From: an uncultured Collinsella sp.
GTDB lineage: Bacteria; Actinomycetota; Coriobacteriia; Coriobacteriales; Coriobacteriaceae
NCBI GenBank assembly: GCA_900544115.1
Contig: UQTW01000001.1
Span: 62,001 to 126,000, forward strand
Direction: 5' to 3'
Length of the DNA stretch: 64,000 nucleotides
Shown: in pieces, positions 33,253 to 40,775 of the stretch
How positions within the stretch are numbered: the stretch's first letter is position 1
Layout: each line of letters starts with the position of its first letter
Position numbers and translations under genes: made by a program
The notes under the pieces: generated by a model
What the model was told of the DNA's origin: nothing
Database searches by the model: none
What the model saw: the letters and a program-made list of their open reading frames with translations, nothing else

Positions 33253-34458
33253 TTACGCCGAGGGCTCCTGCTGCGTAATGCAGTGGATATTTCCGCCACC
33301 GAAGACGACCTGCTCGGACTGAACGCCGACGCACTTGTAGACGCCCTCGCCCCAGACCTCGTCGTAGATCTTCTGGAGCGTGTCAACGGCAAGCTGATCG
33401 TTCTCGTCGCCGTACTGTGGGACGATAACGCCGTGGTTGGTGACCAGGTAGTTCATGTAGGAGGCGATCAGCGGCTCGTCGGCGACGCGCGGCTCGGCGT
33501 TCTCGTCGGCGTCGATGGTGTCGCAGGAAGCCTGGTCCATGAACAGCGGGTTCACGGGCATGCAGAGCTTGTAGACCTTCATCTTGCGGCCCTTGGCGTC
33601 AACGGCGTTGGAGAGGGTCTCGTAGACAGCGTGGCACTGCTCGTAGAACGGATACTCGGGATCGTCGGTCCAGATGCAAGCCATGACGCCCGGAGCGATG
33701 AACGTAGCGACATCATCGATGTGGCCGTTGGTCTCCTCGGGGTCGATGCCCTCCTTAACCCAGATGACCTTCTCGACACCCAGGTAATCCTTGAGGTGCT
33801 CGTCCATATAGGCGCGAAGTTCCTCACTCCAGGGCTCAAACTTCTTGTGGAACTTGGGCCAGATGGACTCGGGATCCTCTTCCTCCTCCAGAGCCGCAGA
33901 GCAGGTGCGGCCCGGGGAAAGCAGGCACTGGTCGGTCACGACCACGGTGCCTTCGCCGTCGACGGTGATGGAACCGCCCTCGAGGATCATGTCATCGGGA
34001 CGATAGCGACGGCAGCCGGAAAGCTCAGCCATCTTAAGGGCAATCTGCTCGTCCTTGTCCCACGGGAAATAGAGGCCGTCGACGAGGCCGCCGTAGGCGT
34101 TGAAGTGCCAGTGGTTGGCGCGCTTATCGCCCTTGCCATTGATAACAAAAGTGGCAGCGGTGTCGCGGAACCAAGCGTCGTCGGTGGTCATCTCGATAAC
34201 GGTGACGTTCTCGTCTTCCTCAAAGGCGGCCTTGCAGTTGGCGTAGTCGGCCTGGTTTGCGCACATGGTGACCGGGGTGAACTCGGCGATGGCGCGAGCG
34301 ATGGCGGCATACTGCTTCTGAGCCGGCTTGGCACCATGGGCCCAAGTATCGGTGCGATGGGGCCAGCCCATCCACACGCGATCCTGTGGGGCGAACTCAG
34401 CAGGCATAAAGAAGCCATCGGCCTTAGGGGTGGACTCGGACTCGGTGATCGTACGCAT
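33253..34458 (-). CDS. aguA: Agmatine deiminase
   Basis: Hydrolyses agmatine to N-carbamoylputrescine and ammonia. 401 residues, slightly longer than the usual 360-380 because of an acidic insert (about residues 185-215, with LEEEEDPES). The guanidino-modifying fold is evident from the N-terminal FFMPAEFAPQDRVWMGWPHR, NHWHFNAYGG, ILEGGSI and the C-terminal GGGNIHCITQQEP with catalytic Cys393. ATG 34458 follows GGAGG. It sits downstream of an APC permease on the same strand, as in agmatine deiminase systems, where the permease exchanges agmatine for putrescine. Putrescine carbamoyltransferase and carbamate kinase are not in the window. Confidence 0.95.
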   Translation of the reverse strand: MRTITESESTPKADGFFMPAEFAPQDRVWMGWPHRTDTWAHGAKPAQKQYAAIARAIAEFTPVTMCANQADYANCKAAFEEDENVTVIEMTTDDAWFRDTAATFVINGKGDKRANHWHFNAYGGLVDGLYFPWDKDEQIALKMAELSGCRRYRPDDMILEGGSITVDGEGTVVVTDQCLLSPGRTCSAALEEEEDPESIWPKFHKKFEPWSEELRAYMDEHLKDYLGVEKVIWVKEGIDPEETNGHIDDVATFIAPGVMACIWTDDPEYPFYEQCHAVYETLSNAVDAKGRKMKVYKLCMPVNPLFMDQASCDTIDADENAEPRVADEPLIASYMNYLVTNHGVIVPQYGDENDQLAVDTLQKIYDEVWGEGVYKCVGVQSEQVVFGGGNIHCITQQEPSA

Positions 34459-34539
34459 AAGATTTCCTCCAAATCGAACGATCGCTTGCTGCGGGCGGGT
34501 TACCCTCAGCCTAAAACCAAGAGATGGTAGGCGCCCGTT

Positions 34540-34614
34540 CCCCGGCAAAGGTCGGGGCACCTGGCACCGGTTTTCACGGATGTCGCACCGGCAAGCGACG
34601 ACGTAACCCGGTGC
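34540..34614 (-). promoter_or_regulatory. Structured region between the permease and aguA with alternative helices
   Basis: On the sense (minus) strand GCACCGG (34614-34608) can pair with either of two CCGGTGC copies (34591-34585 or 34570-34564), so two mutually exclusive helices are possible. A CCCCG / CGGGG hairpin (34557-34553 and 34544-34540) follows. This arrangement is seen in attenuators and riboswitches. It does not match a riboswitch consensus I know. Confidence 0.4.
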
Positions 34615-34732
34615 GCGGAGACAAAACGCACGAAGGATACGGAAGAGAGATTGGGGCGGGCGGTGGTTACCGGAGCAATAGCTCACACCCACCTCAGAGA
34701 AAGGTTAGCAAACCTGTTGCTTGGGCACGCCT

Positions 34733-34840
34733 CCGAAGAGGCTAGAGCGTCCCGAGTCGGGAGCGACAAGCCCGACGAAGCGTACGTTGGTACGCGAGGA
34801 AGGTTGGAGCCCCGAATCCGGGTGCTCTAGTCCTCCTCGG
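34733..34840 (-). repeat. Inverted repeat enclosing the permease stop codon
   Basis: On the minus strand the last codons of the permease, through its TAG (34840-34824), form an arm complementary (one bulge, one mismatch) to 34748-34733. Inside lie small hairpins CCCG...CGGG and GCGTAC / GTACGC. Like family 1 and 3 elements, the stop codon is inside a helix, but the internal motifs differ. Confidence 0.6.
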
Positions 34841-36257
34841 ACTCCTCAGCGAGGCGCTGAGCAGCCAGCTCGGGAGTGAGACCCTTGTACTCGGTCTCGC
34901 GGCCCTTAGCACTGACGACGCGGACAACCTCGCCAATAAGCAAGAGCACGATGAAGATGACGATCATCGGGACCTTATCGCCAATCTCATCGACAGAGAG
35001 CGGAATCAGCGTTGCAACGATAGCCAGAATCAGCTCGATGCAGGGAATAGCCAGCATGACCTTCATCATGGCGCCCTTAAACGGGAACGTAAAGATACGC
35101 TCACGGTTGGGGTCGTTCTTACGAAGGTTGAGGAATGCCGGGAACATCGGGATGTAGGTCAGCAGCAGGAAGACAACGGAGGTACCGAAGAGCATCCAGA
35201 AGACACCGTTGGAGATGGCGTCGATGGGAACCAGCTGCAGGCACAGCACCAGGGAGGCAACGATGGCGTTGACCAGGTTGGCGCCGTTGGGCATGTCGTC
35301 ATCCGAGATCATCGAGGCGAAGACCTTGGGCATGTTGCCATGCTCGGCAGCATAGCGAGCAACGGAGTTGACGCCGAAGGACCAGGCAGCCATGTTGGCG
35401 AACAGCGTGATCAGGAAGGCGATGCAGATGACCTTAAAGATCATGGAATCGCCCACAATAGTCTGGACAGCGTAAATCATGCCGTAGTCGGGATCGATGG
35501 AATCAGCCGACACAGCAGCGCCGATGCCAAAGCCAGCGAACAGGTAGATCACGGCGATGGACAGGCCGCCGACGATGATAGCCTTGGGGATATCGCGAGC
35601 GGGATCGGCCATATCGTCGGTCATGGTGCAGATGACCTCGAAGCCCATGAAGTTAAAGATGATGATCGACAGGTAGCCAAGCGCGTTGGTGTTGGTGAGC
35701 TCGGGCAGGAAGGTGGCAGCGGACATATCGTTCGCAAAACCGTTCTCCATGGCGTACCAAATGCCCAAAGCGCCGACGATAACGGCAACGGCGACCTTGA
35801 TGATGGCGCCGCCGTTCAGGACCCACTCGGAGTCGGCAGCCTTGGAGCGACCCATAAGATAGACGATCCACACAAAGGCAAGGTCGATACCAATCTTGGC
35901 AATCAGATTGAACTCGACGCCAAAGACCATGCCCAAAATGTCAGGGAACATGGTGGCCAGCGAGGCAATCCACAGCGGGTAGTTAACCCAGTAGTAGTAC
36001 GAAATGCGGGCACCCCACTTGTCGCCCAGGCCATCGCGTACCCAGTCGTAAATGCCACCCTCACCGTCATAGGTAGTGCCGAGCTCGGCAACGACCATGC
36101 CATAAGGGAGCAAGAAGGTCAGAATCAGGAAGATCCACCAGAAGAACTGCTGGTTGCCAATGGCAGCAGCAGGTGCGGCGGCCTCGCAAACGAAGACGAC
36201 GCAGATGATGGTCGAGATGACCGTCAAGAAGGAAAGCTTTTTCTTTCCGTCGCTCAT
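34827..36257 (-). CDS. Amino acid permease (APC superfamily), probable agmatine/putrescine antiporter
   Basis: 476 residues with about twelve membrane helices. SFLTVISTIICVVFVCEAAAPAAAIG in helix 1 and a GEGGIYDWVRDGLGD loop are typical of the glutamate/GABA antiporter branch of APC permeases, which includes agmatine-putrescine exchangers. It lies 368 bases upstream of aguA on the same strand and divergent from a LuxR regulator, so import of agmatine in exchange for putrescine is the likely role (inference from context). The short charged C-terminus ends EESEED, encoded within an inverted repeat. Start ATG at 36257. Confidence 0.88.
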   Translation of the reverse strand: MSDGKKKLSFLTVISTIICVVFVCEAAAPAAAIGNQQFFWWIFLILTFLLPYGMVVAELGTTYDGEGGIYDWVRDGLGDKWGARISYYYWVNYPLWIASLATMFPDILGMVFGVEFNLIAKIGIDLAFVWIVYLMGRSKAADSEWVLNGGAIIKVAVAVIVGALGIWYAMENGFANDMSAATFLPELTNTNALGYLSIIIFNFMGFEVICTMTDDMADPARDIPKAIIVGGLSIAVIYLFAGFGIGAAVSADSIDPDYGMIYAVQTIVGDSMIFKVICIAFLITLFANMAAWSFGVNSVARYAAEHGNMPKVFASMISDDDMPNGANLVNAIVASLVLCLQLVPIDAISNGVFWMLFGTSVVFLLLTYIPMFPAFLNLRKNDPNRERIFTFPFKGAMMKVMLAIPCIELILAIVATLIPLSVDEIGDKVPMIVIFIVLLLIGEVVRVVSAKGRETEYKGLTPELAAQRLAEESEED

Positions 36258-36501
36258 GATGAGCTCCTTCGCTCAGTTTTGGACAAATCGAGTCCCTTAA
36301 GATATTAAGGCAATTGCCGGGCCTCGGTGAGCGGGCGACAGGAGACGAGCATCCGACGCCTGCAGACGCGCTTTTAGAAGCCTTGAGGCTTAGAGCTGCT
36401 CGAGAGCCTCGAGAGCGGCGCTCTCGCTTGCCGCCTATGCCTCGTCTCGCCGACAGTTCTTTATCTATGGCAGCGGCGTTTTTATTTGCTATGCCTTCGA
36501 G

Positions 36502-37323
36502 ATGACCGAGATTTTCTTTTTTGAATACACGCTGCAAAACCAGAGCTTTCCAGCTAGCGACTATTACTCAATCATCATGCCCGTGATGCGGACCCTTGTG
36601 GCGACCGCTTCGCAGGCTTTTATTTGGGCCATTGCCAGGGACTTGCTCGACAAACATTCTAAAAAGCAGTTCGTTATCCCCGTCGTAACGTTTTTGCTGT
36701 GCGAGTCGCTGACTATCGTCGCTGTCCCCTGCGGCCCCATGCATCAGTGGCTCTACTACACAATGCGCCAGGTGTTCCTTATCTTTGTGGGGCTGTACAT
36801 CTTTTGGACGGCTCATAAAAGTACAAAGGTCGAGTTGAAGGCACGCGTTAACAACCAACGAAAGCACCTGATTATCGGCGCTATTCTGGTCGGTTGCATC
36901 GTTGCCGAGGATTTCTACAACATTCTGATTGTCCCCATGAGTCTGGCGCCCTCTTGGCTGCAACTATATCTGTCCGAGCGCAACTTTAGCGAAAACGTCT
37001 TTGCCTGCTACTTTGCGATTCTGCTGATCATCTACTCCTACCACGTGCTTTCAATCCGCATGCAGGAGGCGTCCGAAGAAAAGAACGTCAGCGATCTTGA
37101 TCGACACATCGAAGAGCAAATGCCCTCTTATCGCAACGCCTACAAGCTCTCCAACCGCGAAGCCGAGGTTTTGCGTCTGGTAGTGCGGGGCAAGTCGAAC
37201 CAAGAGATTGCTGACGAGCTATTCCTTGCCGTGGGCACCGTCAAGACCCAAATCCACAACATCCTGGTTAAAACCGAACAGCAAAATCGCACGACGTTAA
37301 TCCTCCACTTTTGGAAGCGATAA
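36502..37323 (+). CDS. LuxR-family transcriptional regulator with membrane N-terminus
   Basis: 273 residues. About six hydrophobic segments (residues 20-190) are followed by a C-terminal LuxR/GerE helix-turn-helix (about 214-273, with LSNREAEVLRLVVRGKSNQEIADELFLAVGTVKTQIHNIL). Membrane LuxR regulators of this kind are abundant in Coriobacteriia. It is divergent from the permease-aguA unit and could sense agmatine or a related signal, like AguR; inference. The reading frame is open upstream to about 36400 and the residues before the ATG (RRQFFIYGSGVFICYAFE) look like protein, yet there is no ATG, GTG or TTG, so the N-terminus may be lost or use a rare start. The ribosome binding site is weak. 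Confidence 0.82.
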   Translation: MTEIFFFEYTLQNQSFPASDYYSIIMPVMRTLVATASQAFIWAIARDLLDKHSKKQFVIPVVTFLLCESLTIVAVPCGPMHQWLYYTMRQVFLIFVGLYIFWTAHKSTKVELKARVNNQRKHLIIGAILVGCIVAEDFYNILIVPMSLAPSWLQLYLSERNFSENVFACYFAILLIIYSYHVLSIRMQEASEEKNVSDLDRHIEEQMPSYRNAYKLSNREAEVLRLVVRGKSNQEIADELFLAVGTVKTQIHNILVKTEQQNRTTLILHFWKR

Positions 37324-37373
37324 CCTGCTAAAAAGGGACAGGTTTGTTTTGGCAGGTTTTATCTGGGCAAACG
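37324..37373 (-). repeat. Family 2 hairpin repeat, copy E
   Basis: Begins directly after the TAA of the LuxR gene. Minus-strand reading: GCGTTTGCCCAGAT flank, AAAACCTGCC stem with loop AAACCTGTCCC and closing AGCAGG. Third family 2 copy that touches a stop codon. Confidence 0.7.
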
Positions 37374-37377
37374 CCAA

Positions 37378-37410
37378 CCGCCGCGAGGGAGCTGCTTTCC
37401 CTCGCGGCGG
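37378..37410 (+). terminator. Strong hairpin, probable terminator of the LuxR gene
   Basis: CCGCCGCGAGGGA (37378-37390) pairs perfectly with TCCCTCGCGGCGG (37398-37410), followed by TCTTCT. A near-identical hairpin lies at 37579-37613 on the other side of an inverted-repeat element. Confidence 0.65.
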
Positions 37411-37428
37411 TCTTCTAGCGGTAAAAAC

Positions 37429-37549
37429 CAAGTGAGTAGGCTTTTGGCGGGATGCCGAGCACACCTCAAAACGCCACAGCCCTGACCTGCGATTTTATTG
37501 AGCACTTGCCGCGATGTGCTCGTCAGATCCAAAAAAGCCTACTCACTTG
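37429..37549. repeat. Long inverted repeat with 17-bp arms (family 5)
   Basis: Perfect arms 37429-37445 and 37533-37549; an inner stem CGAGCACA (37456-37463) / TGTGCTCG (37515-37522); and the interior motif GACCTGCGATTTTAT. It is bracketed by two almost identical GC-rich hairpins (37378-37410 and 37579-37613). Confidence 0.65.
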
Positions 37550-37578
37550 CATCTGAGATGCTCTAGATACGCAAAATA

Positions 37579-37613
37579 CCGCCGCGAAGGGAGCTGGACT
37601 CCCTTCGCGGCGG
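37579..37613 (-). terminator. Strong hairpin, probable terminator of the BceB-like permease
   Basis: CCGCCGCGAAGGGAG (37579-37593) pairs perfectly with CTCCCTTCGCGGCGG (37599-37613). It lies 37 bases beyond the permease stop on the minus strand and is a near copy of the hairpin at 37378. Confidence 0.6.
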
Positions 37614-37650
37614 TTATTCGCTCTGATTTTGCGACGGTTTTGCCCGTCTG

Positions 37651-39852
37651 TTACTCACTGTAGCGGGTGGCGATGGCAGCTTGTACCATGCCGGCGCTCA
37701 TGAGGTACGTTACCAGGAAGTAGCCACCATAGGCCGCCAGGAAAATCGCGCAGGTGAGGCCCACGGTGCCGGCGATGCTCATATCTCCGAATATGCTCAC
37801 CAGCTCGATGATCACCTTGAGCGCCACAAAGGAGTGCGCCAGGCCCACTGCCAGCGGGAACAGGAAGAATACCGCTTGCTGCGCCATCACCGAATGACGA
37901 ATCTGGCGGTCGTCACAGCCAATCTGTGCCAGCACACGATAGCTGCGGCTGCCGTCGGCCACATTGGAGAGCTGCTGGATCGACAGTATCGCCGCGCACG
38001 CAACGACCAGTACAAAGCCAATGTAGATGGCCAGATAGCTAATCATGCCGTTCATCTGCGCTGCTTGCGTGTACATCTCGGAACGCGTGATGAAGACTCC
38101 CCACGACCCCGGCTCCTTGCCGTCAACGAGCAGATTATCGAGCAAGGTGTATTTAATGCTCTCGTCTGCCTCGGTCGTATCCATACCCTGTTTGTAATTA
38201 ACGAGCAGATTACTGGAATACGGCTGCAGATTAAGCTGGGACAGCAGCTCATCGGCTACGACCACGGTACCGGGATTGCTGCCTATCGCCGAGTTGGCGA
38301 TGGCCGCCGTGTCCTCGTCCGACTTATCGGTTGCGGGCTTGAGCTCATGCCCGTCCAAGGTGAGGGTATGGCCGCCAGCCATATACTTGGTGTACAGGTC
38401 GCCCAGCTCACCGCCCATATCACACGTGAGCAGATACTGGTCGCGGCCAATGCTCACCGGCTCCTCGCCCATCATCTGGCGCAGTTTGTTGTACTGGCTC
38501 GCCGGCGTCACATACAGACCCATCGCATCGGCGTTGCTTCCCTCGAGCGCCTTGGGAAGCTTTTCTCCCATGGCCTTGCACATCTCACCCGCCACCACCG
38601 AGGGGCCCGAGCCGCCAAGCGGGTAACTCAGATACGAATCGATCTGCACATGCTCACCGGCAACATCGGCGATATTGACCTTCTTGCCTGTCTCATCGTT
38701 GTTGTCCGCCGACTTGCGCTCGCCATGCCATGCAGCGTACAAATCGACCGTTGCATCGGCCAGCACCATGCGATCGGCCTCAGACGGATTGACATACTCC
38801 TTGTAGTAGTCGAGCGTTTCGGGCGTGTAATAGACATACGTCTGAGACACGTCAACAGGGTTATAGCGCTCCAGATTCTCGTTCATCACGTTGGCGATCG
38901 ACATACCGCAGGTCACCGAGGTAATGGCCAAAAACAGAATCATCGCGATGACGCCCATCGAAAAGCACACCGTGTTGACCTTGGCCGCAAGCTGGCGCAC
39001 GGTAAACATATTGAGACCGCGCCAGTACACGCCGCGCAGGCTCTGCAGCAGCTTGATAAGCATGCCCGAAAGCCCCCAGAACAGGGCAAAGGTGCCCACC
39101 GTGACCATAGCGGTAGTGATGCCGAACTGATTCATGGCCCCCTGCAGCTTATCGCCCGACGCGGTGAGCGGGAACCCGTCGCGCAGCAGACGGTAATAGG
39201 CCACGCCCACAAGTAGCACGCCCGCGGTAAAGATGGCAATCGCAATCCAGGGATTACGTGTCTTGATGCTCTCGTTGCGGCGCTCGGCACCCATAAGCTC
39301 GATGAGTTTGGTACGACGCACGGCGCGCAGGTTCAGCAGTAACGTGAGTACGAACATCACGAGCATGCAGGCAAGGGTCAGGTTGAACGCATGCACCGAG
39401 AAGAAGAAATGAAAATTGGCGATCTGTGTCTTAAAGAGCGAGGCCGTAAAGAACGTCATGAGCTGGGAGAGTCCCACACCCAGCACAATGCCGGCGACAA
39501 AGGCCACGACCGATACTATCACGGTCTCGAGCGCCATGATCGTGGCGACGCGCCCGCGCCCCATGCCGAGCACCTGGTACAGGCCAAACTCCTTCTTGCG
39601 GCGTTTCATGATGAAGTTATTGGCGTACACCATCAAAAAGGCCATGACACCGGCCAAAAAGTACGTCAGGTAGCCGAGCATGCTGCCCATAACCTGCGCC
39701 AAGCCCTTTTCATCGATTCCGGCGATGTCGACCTGCATCGAGATGGTGTTAAAGGCATAGAAGACCGTGACGCCCAGGGTGAGCGTCAAAAGGTAGACGA
39801 GGTAGTCGCGGCCGGCACGGCGGACGTTGCCCCAAGCGAGTTTACAGAGCAT
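37651..39852 (-). CDS. ABC transporter permease, BceB-like FtsX family
   Basis: 733 residues. About ten membrane helices with a large extracellular domain between helices 7 and 8 (roughly residues 320-590), the plan of BceB/VraG bacitracin-type permeases. The N-terminal LCKLAWGNVRRAGRDYLVYLLTLTLGVTVFYAF is typical. A GTG at 39864 is in frame, but GAGGG before the ATG at 39852 supports the later start. It overlaps the upstream ATPase by 11 bases. BceAB modules usually neighbour a BceRS two-component system and respond to antimicrobial peptides; none is present here, so the trigger is unknown. Confidence 0.9.
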   Translation of the reverse strand: MLCKLAWGNVRRAGRDYLVYLLTLTLGVTVFYAFNTISMQVDIAGIDEKGLAQVMGSMLGYLTYFLAGVMAFLMVYANNFIMKRRKKEFGLYQVLGMGRGRVATIMALETVIVSVVAFVAGIVLGVGLSQLMTFFTASLFKTQIANFHFFFSVHAFNLTLACMLVMFVLTLLLNLRAVRRTKLIELMGAERRNESIKTRNPWIAIAIFTAGVLLVGVAYYRLLRDGFPLTASGDKLQGAMNQFGITTAMVTVGTFALFWGLSGMLIKLLQSLRGVYWRGLNMFTVRQLAAKVNTVCFSMGVIAMILFLAITSVTCGMSIANVMNENLERYNPVDVSQTYVYYTPETLDYYKEYVNPSEADRMVLADATVDLYAAWHGERKSADNNDETGKKVNIADVAGEHVQIDSYLSYPLGGSGPSVVAGEMCKAMGEKLPKALEGSNADAMGLYVTPASQYNKLRQMMGEEPVSIGRDQYLLTCDMGGELGDLYTKYMAGGHTLTLDGHELKPATDKSDEDTAAIANSAIGSNPGTVVVADELLSQLNLQPYSSNLLVNYKQGMDTTEADESIKYTLLDNLLVDGKEPGSWGVFITRSEMYTQAAQMNGMISYLAIYIGFVLVVACAAILSIQQLSNVADGSRSYRVLAQIGCDDRQIRHSVMAQQAVFFLFPLAVGLAHSFVALKVIIELVSIFGDMSIAGTVGLTCAIFLAAYGGYFLVTYLMSAGMVQAAIATRYSE

Positions 39853-40627
39853 CGGAGCCCTCACCGCCCATCATGGCAACGACCTCCATAATGCGGTCGA
39901 AAAACTCTCGGCGGTCGGTGTCGCCGCGGCGCAGCTCGGTGAAGATCTTGCCGTCGCGGATAAACAACACGCGGCTCGTGTAGCTGGCAGCAAAGCTGTC
40001 ATGCGTGACCATGAGCACGGTGGCGCGTAGGCGGCGGTTAAGGGCCTCCAGGCTCTCGAGCAGCAGGCGAGCGCTCTTGGAATCGAGGGCGCCGGTGGGC
40101 TCGTCGGCCATGATCATAGTGGGGTCGGTGACAAGCGCGCGACAGGCGGCAACACGCTGCTGCTGACCGCCGGACATCTGGTAGGGATACTTGTCGAGCA
40201 CCTGACTGATAGACAGACGCGCGGCCACATCCTGCACGCGGGTCGAGATCTCTGCCGAGTTTGTGCGGGCAATGGTGAGCGGCAGGGCGATGTTCTCGCG
40301 TGCTGTGAGCGTATCGAGCAGGTTGGAGTCCTGGAAGATAAAGCCCAGCTCCTCGCGGCGGAACTGCGAGAGCTTGGCCTGCTTCATGCGCGTAATGTCC
40401 TGCCCGTTGATGCGGATGGTGCCGCTCGTGGCGCTATCGATGGTCGAGACGCAGTTGAGCAACGTCGACTTGCCCGAGCCCGAGGCCCCCATGATGCCAA
40501 CAAATTCGCCGCGGTTGACGGTAAAGCTGACGTCGTTGAGCGCGCGGGTCACGTTGCCCAGCGCTCCATATACCTTTTCGAGATGCGCGACCTCCAGTAC
40601 CGGGGTCGCCATGTGCGTGGTTTGCAT
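39842..40627 (-). CDS. ABC transporter ATP-binding protein, BceA-like
   Basis: 261 residues. Walker A GASGSGKST (47-55), Q-loop FIFQDSNLLDTLT, signature MSGGQQQRVAACRAL and Walker B MIMADEPTGALDSK are intact. The ATG at 40627 has a well-spaced AAAGGA. It powers the BceB-like permease downstream, with which it overlaps. The last residues GEGSDAL are encoded within the permease's translation start region, a sign of coupling. Confidence 0.94.
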   Translation of the reverse strand: MQTTHMATPVLEVAHLEKVYGALGNVTRALNDVSFTVNRGEFVGIMGASGSGKSTLLNCVSTIDSATSGTIRINGQDITRMKQAKLSQFRREELGFIFQDSNLLDTLTARENIALPLTIARTNSAEISTRVQDVAARLSISQVLDKYPYQMSGGQQQRVAACRALVTDPTMIMADEPTGALDSKSARLLLESLEALNRRLRATVLMVTHDSFAASYTSRVLFIRDGKIFTELRRGDTDRREFFDRIMEVVAMMGGEGSDAL

Positions 40628-40775
40628 ACCGAGTCCTTTCTTGCGATTAGTCTACGGCATCTATAGTCGCAAGAAGCCGAGTCGGCTACCATCGATATGG
40701 CTTACGCTTGCCTTACCGTTGTGTAAGGTAGGGGTAGCTAGCCTGCCACGTGTTGATGTTGAGAGAGGACTCCTG

